Of a DNA stretch of 64,000 nucleotides, positions 56,249 to 64,000 are shown one piece after another. The position numbers and the translations under genes were made by a program. The stretch is from Alentia gelatinosa (Eukaryota > Annelida > Polychaeta > Phyllodocida > Polynoidae): NCBI GenBank assembly GCA_950022655.1, contig OX465592.1, forward strand, positions 2,194,623 to 2,258,622, written 5' to 3'. The notes beneath the pieces are model-generated. The model saw only the letters and a program-made list of their open reading frames with translations. It did no database searches and was not told the DNA's origin. The first letter of the stretch is position 1. Every line of letters begins with the position of its first letter.

Positions 56249-56812
56249 CAGGTGTTGCCGTTCAGCGCCGCCTAAAGGCCCACTGCCTAGTTACGCGGCC
56301 GGACAAACCTGGCCGAGTCTGGCTATATGTGTATAGAGAACACAGCAATCACACCTAAAGTGTGAACGGTGGGTGTGATTGCAGGAGTATTGTTTTCCGA
56401 CAGATTAAATTGCTGGAACAAACTAGAGTATTGTATCAACGAGTCTGAGCTGTCTAAACTTTATAGTTGATAATTGTTTTGGTTTAAACTTGGAGAAAGA
56501 TAAGCATATTATAGCTAGGCCTGCCAAGGTATTACTGTGTATGCAGTTTCGGTGTCCCTAAGTTTTCTTAGGTATATCTAAAGTATCATTGAGGTGATAT
56601 ACATGTATGATACATCAAATTGAAGCTGGAATACCATAGAATGCGATTAAATCACTGTTATTTCTCTGCAAATGATATACACGGGTATTATCAACGTATT
56701 ACGCTCATATACTGAGTGATCCAATGCTAAAGAATACGTTGCCAGGGGTATGTTTGGCTGCAAGCATTGCGTAACCAACCAGATAAAATGCGACACCGAC
56801 CTATTTGTACAT
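56249..56812 (+). mobile_element. Family G, copy 3
   Basis: caggtgttgccgttcagcgc ... gtgggtgtgattgcaggagt ... tttggctgcaagcattgcgt ... gcgacaccgacctattt. Nearly co-linear with 2994-3570. Confidence 0.85.
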
Positions 56813-56813
56813 G

Positions 56814-56998
56814 GGTGCCATCCATAAAGTACGTACGCAGAATTTCTGATTTTTTTACCCCCTCCCCACCCCCCCTCCTGATTGCGTACGAAAAAGAACA
56901 AAGAAGGAGCATCCGCAAAATTTCCAGAATTGTTTACCCCCCCCCCCCCTCCCCACACACACACCCCGCAGTGCGCACGTACTTTATGGATGGCGCCA
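56814..56998. mobile_element. MITE (GGCCATCCATAAAGTACGTACGC), copy 2
   Basis: gtgccatccataaagtacgt ... cacgtactttatggatggcg, with C runs at 56937-56950. It begins within a base or two of the end of family G. Confidence 0.87.
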
Positions 56999-57220
56999 TA
57001 CCATCTTTGTTCGCCTGGATACAGAACTGAAAGAAGAAACCCCATAATTGGCTCTGGAACCTACTGGAAAATAGAGTAGCTTTACCGTAATAACAAACTC
57101 CAGAAAAAAAACTCAACTTTAAAAAAATAAAAAATAAAAAAAAAATTTTAAAAAAAAAAATTTAAAAGAAAATAAATAAACGCCTGAGCTCATGCATATT
57201 TTGTTCTTCTCTTTCTACAG

Positions 57221-57318
57221 GTTATGGGACCACGCTTGCTACCGATCGGTGCTGTACTTATTCTTGCTTTCATTTAGCGTTGTGTTGGACGGCATTGAAG
57301 GAAGCACAACAACGTCCG
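57221..57318 (+). CDS. Exon B of putative secreted/membrane protein gene
   Basis: Acceptor ttcttctctttctacag, donor G|gtaggcgaa. Its first base completes the CGG codon begun by exon A. The frame then reads LWDHACY, the hydrophobic RSVLYLFLLSFSVVL, and DGIEGSTTTS, ending phase 1. With exon A this is 49 residues: ~25 mostly basic or polar, a ~14-residue hydrophobic core, then a Ser/Thr-rich start. That fits a signal peptide or signal anchor. The next exon is not found before 64000. Confidence 0.55.
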
Positions 57319-58184
57319 GTAGGCGAATTTTCCCTTATCTCCCAATCTACTAACGGTAGGGTAGTACAAAAAGTAAAATGAATCATTCCTGGAGAACCTC
57401 CCAAATGTTGTATCATAAATACATCTATATGGATCTTGAATTATTAGAAAGACAATTTTGTTTTTGTTTTTTTCTAACACTATTGCAACATGGTTCAAAA
57501 CAGGCAGGAAACTGTCATTTTCAAAGTAGCATCGGCTTGCCATAGAGGTGTTATAGCCAAGTCATCATTACTAGAAAAACAAATCATAGAAAATTATCCT
57601 TATTGAAAGGAGTGTAGGTTCCACCCAGACATGATTCAGTTTACAGGAATATGCGCTTCTGTATACTAGCCTCCCTGCATGACTTCAACTAAACCTTAAA
57701 ATTGTAAATGATTCTCTGTGTACTCGTATGTACTGTGGTGTTTCCGTGAATAATATAAATGTTTCTATGAACCAAAATTCCCAAATCATGATTAAATGTT
57801 TAAAGTATATACTTCTGGTCCGCAAAGTTAGTTATAAGAAAGATAATTCTTGGTAAGTATTTTATAATCTGAAAGGGACATAAAAAGTTATAACTAAAGA
57901 GAAAGATAATTGTTAGTAGGTATTTTATAATCTGAAATGGACATAAAATGTTATAACTACAGAGTTATCTTAGCGAAGATAATTCCACCCATGCAAGTTA
58001 CCGTATCCATTACTCAACAACTCGAAATGATTAGTAATTAAGACGGTATGTTTATTTTTGTAAGTAATCGCGTTAAAGTCTTATCAAAATAAAAAGTCAA
58101 TAAGGGAAAGCGATAGGTTTATTTCGCTTTTTAAATGTTCGGCGTTAAAACAATAATAGAAATACAATATATACCGACATACAT
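57319..58184. other. Intronic/intergenic interval with 2-copy duplication
   Basis: 57836-57966 contains two ~63-bp direct copies (agaaagataattcttggtaa and agaaagataattgttagtag, each followed by tattttataatctgaaa). Otherwise unique AT-rich sequence. Confidence 0.6.
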
Positions 58185-58862
58185 TCTACTGAGTAGAATA
58201 CGCCTTTCCGTATTCTACTCAGTAGCGATCTGTAGGCTCCATAGGTTTAGTATGGAGACTCTGTATTAGGTGAGTAATAATAGTGATCTGTAGGCTCCAT
58301 AGGCTTAGTATGGAGACTCAATATTAGGTGGGTAATAATAGCGATCTGTAGGCTCCATAGGTTTAGTATGGAGACTCTGTATTAGGTGGGTAATAATAGT
58401 GATCTGTAGGCTCCATAGGTTTAGTATGGAGACTCTGTATTAGGTGGGTAATAATAGCAATCTGTAGGCTCCATAGGCTTAGCATGGAGACTCTGTATTA
58501 GGTGGGTAATAATAGCGATCTGTAGGCTCCATAGTCTAAGTATGGAGACTCTGTATTAGGTGAGTAATAATAGTGATCTGTAGGCTCCATAGGCTTAGTA
58601 TGGAGACTCTGTATTAGGTGAGTAATAATAGCGATCTGTAGGCTCCATAGGCTTAGCATGGAGACTCTGTATTAGGTGGGTAATAATAGCGATCTGTAGG
58701 CTCCATAGGTTTAGTATGGAGACTCTGTATTAGGTGAGTAATAATAGTGATCTGTAGGCTCCATAGGCTTAGTATGGAGACTCTGTATTAGGTGAGTAAT
58801 AATAGTGATCTGTAGGCTCCATAGGCTTAGTATGGAGACTTCGTATTAGGTGGATATTGAAT
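58185..58862 (+). repeat. 58-bp satellite derived from a foldback element
   Basis: Eleven units starting gatctgtaggctccatagg at 58227, 58285, 58343, 58401, 58459, 58517, 58575, 58633, 58691, 58749 and 58807. Each carries the fold CTCCATA-ggcttag-TATGGAG. The array is preceded by another fold, attctactgagtagaatacg (58184-58226). One unit with the same flank exists at 42660-42790. Confidence 0.96.
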
Positions 58863-58926
58863 TTTCGACCTCCAACCCTTGGGCTGATTATATCTATGCA
58901 ACATCTGAGGGGCCTCTAAACGATCA

Positions 58927-59097
58927 GGGAAGTGTTTCATAGACAAGATGATGCATAGACGTGTTGGGTTGAAACGATCACTGATGGTCTAATACCCATT
59001 TGGATATAGCTGTGCCATACATGCGCAGGTATGATAATTTGACTAGGCAATGGAAACGGTCACTATCCACAATCGTCACTGCTGTAAAACACTTCCC
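58927..59097 (+). mobile_element. MITE family R, intact (171 bp)
   Basis: GGGAAGTGTTTCATAGACA ... GTAAAACACTTCCC, interior ggatatagctgtgccataca and ggaaacggtcactat. Confidence 0.9.
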
Positions 59098-59173
59098 TGG
59101 TCTCTGAGCTCTGAGAGAGATCTAAACCCTTGCCCTCAAAGTGGTCAATATTAAGAATTTTCATGGCTACAGG

Positions 59174-59219
59174 ACATGCTACAATGTCGGTGACGCATGT
59201 CACCGACATTGTAGCATGT
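59174..59219. other. Perfect 46-nt hairpin
   Basis: acatgctacaatgtcggtgac, loop gcat, and the exact complement of the 21-base arm. It lies 9 bp from the Harbinger-like element H3. Confidence 0.95.
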
Positions 59220-59228
59220 CGGCATTAA

Positions 59229-59645
59229 AGGAGGGCATCCACCAACCACGACAAGGCTACGACAATGGCTTTCCGACAAGGTCTTCGACAGGCCTACGAT
59301 TGGAATGCTTGTCATAGCCTTGTCATATTTGGTGGACCCCAGTTTCTGACAAGAGTCTACGACAAGGCCACGACAGGCTGCAACCGGAAGCTTGTCGGGG
59401 GCCTTCCGACAAGGTTACAACAAAATCGAAAATGTTTGACCCTTGTCGTGGAGTGTCATGGCGTGTCGGGAGCGTGTCCCAGAGGTCTGCGATAGTAAAT
59501 TTTGGTGGAGCGTGCACTTCCCGACACGCCCCGACAACGCTGTCATAAAGCCCCCCCTTCTCACGACAAGGCTGCGACAAGTACCGATTGGAATTTTCTT
59601 GTCGGCGCTTGTCGTAACCTTGTCGTGGTTGGTGGACGCCCGTCT
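59229..59645 (+). mobile_element. Harbinger-like MITE H3
   Basis: AGGAGGGCATCCACCAACC ... GGTTGGTGGACGCCCGTCT with TAA/TTA flanks. Interior CGACAAGG repeats as in H1. Confidence 0.88.
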
Positions 59646-60373
59646 TTAGCCACCGATGTGCTTTACATGTCCTAGACGCCCTACGATTTGGGTGTTTTCA
59701 TCATGGCGCTCAACAAAACCTGACTAATTGAGCTCTGTGAGTCCGCCACGATTCTGGTTTGTGTGTTGCTGAGCTTGCCGATCAGTGAATCACACCAAGA
59801 TTGTAGTAGGTGGACACCGCCTCTAAGGCCAGGAAGCCCCCGAGCTACGGACACACTGCAACACGCCTCCCGACACACTGCGACACAGAATCTTTCCACA
59901 TCCCGACACCGCAACGATGCAGTAATTCAGATTCAGACTCTGACATTCTATAAAACCAAATTCTTTTCATCATTCTGAATAGGCCAGGATGCAGTAAATT
60001 TGATTCCTGGTCCTGTCGTAGCCATGTCGGGGCCATATCGCAAGCAGTGGGTGCTCGGCTTAAGACACCTCCTGACCTAATCAAGGTATGGGAAAACAAG
60101 AACTTGGTACGTTTATGAAATACCTCAGTTTGGCATGTGTTATGTGTGGATTACACTGTAAACGAGTAGATTCTAGTCACTTTCCTTTGCTCACAAGTTC
60201 CACGATGTTCACTCTTCACGTACTCTAGTATCCGTTCTATGGTAGTGTAGCTGCACCGTGTTTTCTCACTAGGAGAGTTCAGTCCGCAGACTGTCGGTTG
60301 TCCTAGACTCACCGAGTCAGCTTATCTCCACACGCAAGATTCACCGGGCAGCCATACTCCAGGTAGAATACAC

Positions 60374-60659
60374 TGCACGAAAACCACCAGTTTATATATG
60401 TATACACCCGGCGTATACAGGTATGATTTTGCGTATACAAGGTAGTCTTATTTTCCGTTGTTTATACGCCTCATCTATAGACGTGTAAATTGTATACTAC
60501 CTGCGTATATATGTCCCGCTCACGATATTTCTCTTTATGTACGCTTTGCGGCAAATACAGCCATTACACTGACGTATAGAAGAGGAAACGTGTCAATATA
60601 CAGCCGATACATGCACTTACGCGATGGCGTAGATATGAATAAACTGGTGGTTTTCGCGC
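60374..60659. mobile_element. TIR element F10 (GAAAACCACCAGTTTAT)
   Basis: cacgaaaaccaccagtttat at the left and taaactggtggttttcgcg at the right, ~286 bp apart. Only the ends pair well; the interior has weaker cgtatac folds. Confidence 0.8.
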
Positions 60660-61059
60660 AGTGATAAGGCCTCCAGCACGCGCAGGAGCAATAGTGCTGC
60701 TCCTGTGCCACTATTATCGCTCACACAGCTGAGTCTCAGCCAGATGGTACTTTCTTACTGTCCAGTGCCTAGCACGCTACCTTCTGATATACTCCACCAT
60801 CTACCAATAAGCACGTTACCTTTACATCACATGATATAGCCATTCCTTATACAGAACACTGCTTTTCCACCTTCGCGTTGCAAGCTATCTTTATTTATTT
60901 CATCCGTTACTAATTTGGTCTTTGCACACAGTACACGATGCATTGCCGCAAATATGCACATGGTTATTTAAAACCTAGCAAGGTTTAGGAAGACAACTGA
61001 ATCATGAATAATAATAATAGGCGGGAGAGAGTGTGGTGACCTGGACCTGGACATGTGAC

Positions 61060-61210
61060 TCCAGCGATTACTAGACCGATGGCACCACGGACCGATGGCA
61101 CCACGGACCGATGGCACCACGGACCGATGGCACCACGGACCGATGGCACCACGGACCGATGGCACCTCTTCGGACCAACATTTTCCCTAGACCGAAGGCA
61201 CCACTACCTA
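61060..61210 (+). repeat. 16-bp minisatellite (GGACCGATGGCACCAC)
   Basis: Five exact units at about 61086-61165, then diverged spaced versions (agaccgaaggcaccact, agactgatggcaccact). Inverted relatives occur at 61540-61575 and 61772-61800. Confidence 0.9.
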
Positions 61211-61499
61211 GACTGATGGCACCACTCACTTTAAGAGACTGATGGTTGTTGCGGGGTTATACTGTCTACACCACTTTTCAACTTTGTAATATTTGCATAT
61301 ATGAGGATATTTTATGTGATGATTTAAAAAAATAAAAAGAGAAAAAAAGACCTGGCTTCGGCCTCCTTGGCAGCATGGGCGGTTCCCTCTGCGACTGCAT
61401 TCTAATATATATCTGAGTTCCTGCCTCTGATATACATATGGAATCTTGTAACATATGGAATCTTTTAATATCCAACAAACTTTAAATTCAACCTATACA

Positions 61500-61800
61500 T
61501 AAAGCAAGTGGTGCCCATAAGCCCAGGTAAAAGAATGAGGTGGTGCCATCAGTCTAGGCAAGTGGTGCCATCAGTCCAGGTAAAACTGAAAATAGGTGCC
61601 GTCAGTCATGGGACCTGTTTCACTAGTTTCGTGACATGTCTGTGACACCATACGGACATTAGGGTTGTCTAGTTTCGTGAGAACACAAGTAGCTAATGTC
61701 TAGTTCTTATGAAACTGGACACAACGTCTAGACGCCATCTAGACATGTCACGAAACTAGTGAAACAGGTCCCAGGTGCCATCGGTTCGTGGTGCCATTGT
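61500..61800 (-). repeat. Inverted GGTGCCATCAGTC repeats, split by a MITE
   Basis: agtggtgccatcagtctagg, gtgccatcagtccagg and gtgccatcggttcgtgg are the inverse of the 61060-61210 words. The MITE 61610-61772 lies between them. Together they form a long-range inverted repeat around 61210-61500. Confidence 0.75.
61610..61772. mobile_element. MITE with perfect 32-bp TIR
   Basis: gggacctgtttcactagttt plus cgtgacatgtct, exactly complementary to the last 32 bases. The interior holds a second near-repeat (gtctagtttcgtgagaacac / gtctagttcttatgaaact). Confidence 0.95.
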
Positions 61801-61893
61801 TCCAGTTACCACTCCGGCCTCTGTGCCAAGCCCCCCTCCTCTCAGCGATCACGTGACCAGGAGCAGCTCACCCTGTTCAGCGAGTGCTCAGCC

Positions 61894-62082
61894 TCAAGCG
61901 CTAGATCCACTAAGGCGATTTTCCATGCGAATTTGGGTTCGCAGACGTTTGCAGACGTTCGTACGGACATGCGAATGCCTTGCGACAATATTCAATCTAT
62001 TGAATATCATCGCATGGGATTCGCACAGTCGCATGGATCACAGACGCATTCGCTTGGTCGCCTTAGTGGATCTGGCGCTTGA
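61894..62082. mobile_element. MITE with 25-bp TIR (AGATCCACTAAGGCGA)
   Basis: tcaagcgctagatccactaa ... ttagtggatctggcgcttga, one mismatch in 25. The interior is rich in GCGAAT/CGCATG words. Seen once here. Confidence 0.9.
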
Positions 62083-62289
62083 ATCACTCTTTCTGCAGCT
62101 GTCGTCAAGTCAGGAACCACCCACCCACCCTACAAGAACAATAACTTTCTTTTCTCGCCTCCCAAAATTAGGCTGTGCTCCATTGCGCCGATCCACTGGA
62201 GATTGGGGGGCGATTCTATAGTCGCCGACCGGCCCGCCCCCAGTCGCCGATAGTGGAGCTGTAGTGGAGCTGTAGTGGAGCTAGAGCCG

Positions 62290-62668
62290 AAGTGCTGGTT
62301 CCACCAAGACGATGGATTTGCCGTGGTATATCTTGGTAAACCGCTGTAAACCTATAAGTTAGGTCTTGGCTGAGTAACTTATCCAGACTGGAGCCGTTGG
62401 AAGATTGGTGTTTCTTCCAACCAAACGTTATACTCAAGTATAAATAAAAGTCCTAAAGAAAAAAATATATAGTGTCGCGATGTGTCGTACCTCCGGTGTC
62501 ACGATACGTAGCGCGTGGTGTCATGTGTCTATTTTGGTGCTCCACCACCGCGACACCTCAAGACACATCGCGACAAATGTGCACACATTTATTCAAAACC
62601 TAGCAAGATTTAGCAAGATAACCAAATCGTGACTAATCTTGCCATATCTTGTGTGTTGGTGAAATCAA
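62290..62668 (+). mobile_element. MITE family T split by a retroposon tail
   Basis: gtgctggttccaccaagacg ... gtgtgttggtgaaatcaact. Removing 62337-62466 restores co-linearity with 36064-36330. Confidence 0.85.
62337..62466 (+). mobile_element. Retroposon 3' tail, second copy
   Basis: ctggagccgttggaagattg ... gtataaataaaagtcctaaa and an A-rich tail; same tail as 50840-50958. Confidence 0.8.
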
Positions 62669-62935
62669 CTCTTCAACTCAACGAAGGGGCTTTCAGACAG
62701 TTAACTTACAATTGCCCTGTGGGGGAATATTTTTCTTTAAATAGAAATATCTTCCGTGTTAGTCACTAAAAGAATGACCAATCAGCAGTCATATCTTGCC
62801 TAAAAACAAGTCTTGCGCTCTAGGTGTAAAAAGATACTCTGAATTCCAAAAGCACAGTACCCCTCAGACAGAAGGCAAATAGAGATGTAGCTCTCACCGA
62901 GTAAAACCACTCAGTAGCCTGGAAGCCTGGCCTAG

Positions 62936-63017
62936 TCACATTCTAGCAAGACAACCAAATCGGGCCGAATCTTGCTACATCGTGTGTGTTGGTGGAATCG
63001 GCCCTTTATAGGCCAGG
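62936..63017 (+). mobile_element. MITE family T, right-end fragment
   Basis: tagcaagacaaccaaatcgg ... gtgtgttggtggaatcggcc. A further small fragment lies at about 60945-61010 (aacctagcaaggtttaggaa). Confidence 0.75.
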
Positions 63018-64000
63018 TAACGGGTTCCATTTTTCGATGCACTATGGGTAACGCTTCCATTTCTTGCACTCTCCTAGCAGAAATTCTGTACTCTGTACTT
63101 CCGCAAAAGATCTGCTTGGAGAGTGTCACATTGGAAGACTGAGACTGTAGAGCCTAGACTGGCCTCAGTCCCTTGTAGCCTTTGCTTTTTATTTCAATTA
63201 TTTTATCTGGACTTGTATTAGGCCTGCAGGCCTATCTTCCATACAGCCAGTAAAAGAAGATTGCTGTTAAACATTCAGCAGCACTATTTCCTCAGAATAA
63301 AGCACTGAAGGTAGTAAATCACTAGTATAGAAGAATAGAAGAAGAAAAAAGACTTGTTCAAGTCTATGTTGAGCCAAGAGAGGTGGCGAGCGTCAGTTCA
63401 AGGTCTTCCTTATTACGTAAGAAGTAGTTACCAGTCCCTTATTTCATTTGGGCGGGGAACCAGTCTGAACCACTCAGCAGCTACTTGTTTCGGTCCTGCA
63501 TTGAGAACCGATTTCAGGAGGATTATACGATTTGAGAAGCAAGTTCTTCAACTCCCTTTAAAACATTGTGCTCCGTCTATGAGATGAGTAGCTTTTGAAA
63601 TCTTGACACCCTGGGCCCTGTTTTTTAGTCACGACCATCGTTATGGGCGACATGTTTTTGCTGTCAGTGTACTATAGTCGCGACATTTGAGGGGGTTGGC
63701 CAATGATCGCCGCTCTACAACACGTAGGGCGGTGTGAGGTGTGCGATAGTCACGACACATGGAAGGTCACGTGGGTAAATTTCTCTCCCAAACTGTCGTA
63801 ACCCTAAGACATCTATGGACATGTCGTACCGAATGCGCAACTTCATTTCCCGTGAGAATTAAGTGATGAAATTTTAAAACGAGTAAGGTATACATATAAT
63901 CTATAATCGTACCAAATATGATGGAAATCGGCAGCACCATTCTGAAGTTATCGGCGTTTGAATTTCGTCATAGCAAATACTGCTCTGGTGGTCAGTGTAC
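63018..64000. other. Unclassified interval to window end
   Basis: 63600-63850 contains repeated cacgacc/gtcgcgac and gacatgtcgtac words and a possible left terminus gggccctgttttttagtcac. That suggests another TIR element cut by the window edge. No gene supported. Confidence 0.35.

Larger units (their letters stand above)
51101..57220 (+). other. Putative 6.1-kb intron between exons A and B
   Basis: Bounded by gtaagaattt and ttcttctctttctacag. It is filled with repeats (F8, F1, element K, hAT-like MITE, family G, a GGCCATCC MITE) plus two exon-like stretches at 54274-54354 (minus) and 55327-55466. Inferred only from the exon pairing. Confidence 0.45.

Overview
This is a repeat-saturated piece of a metazoan nuclear genome. 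There is no operon-like gene packing. The window instead holds non-autonomous DNA transposons (MITEs), foldback palindromes, tRNA-derived SINEs, truncated LINE tails, minisatellites, (TA)n, (TG)n and (AAT)n microsatellites, and TTAGGG-type telomeric sequence at an internal site. A marine lophotrochozoan such as a mollusc is my guess. That rests on overall style and not on a diagnostic gene.

Layout. 1-5 kb: a 184-bp tandem unit, a GT-rich minisatellite, foldback elements, a ~570-bp repeat and a TTAGGG-containing minisatellite. 5-20 kb: pogo/Tigger-like and Harbinger-like MITEs, 46-bp minisatellites, and SINEs, one of them nested in a pogo-like MITE. 20-30 kb: a 5'-truncated LINE inside a MITE, foldbacks, microsatellites and a coding-like fragment. 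30-45 kb: a composite MITE carrying a pogo-like MITE, several nested insertions including a Harbinger-like element inside its own kind, and a tandem array of palindromic elements. 45-50 kb: an inverted dimer of a TTAA-flanked element, more foldbacks, the second composite MITE and a clean SINE. 50-58 kb: the region most likely to hold a host gene. 58-64 kb: a 58-bp satellite made from a foldback element, followed by more TIR elements.

Host coding content is very sparse. The best candidate is a plus-strand gene with two short exons (51029-51100 and 57221-57318). Both have canonical splice sites, their phases match across a 6.1-kb intron, and together they give a basic N-terminus followed by a hydrophobic signal or anchor segment. 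Weaker exon-like pieces lie at 26254-26343, 46183-46313, 54274-54354 (minus) and 55327-55466. The only recognisable protein homology is the C-terminal end of a LINE reverse transcriptase (minus, 21554-22014).

The most unusual theme is a set of foldback elements of about 120-150 bp. Their arms differ between families, and partly between copies, yet stay complementary within each copy, and they share a similar apical core. Many lie next to a separate module that reads CATAGGCTTAACATTGGGAA or a close variant, present at least 13 times.
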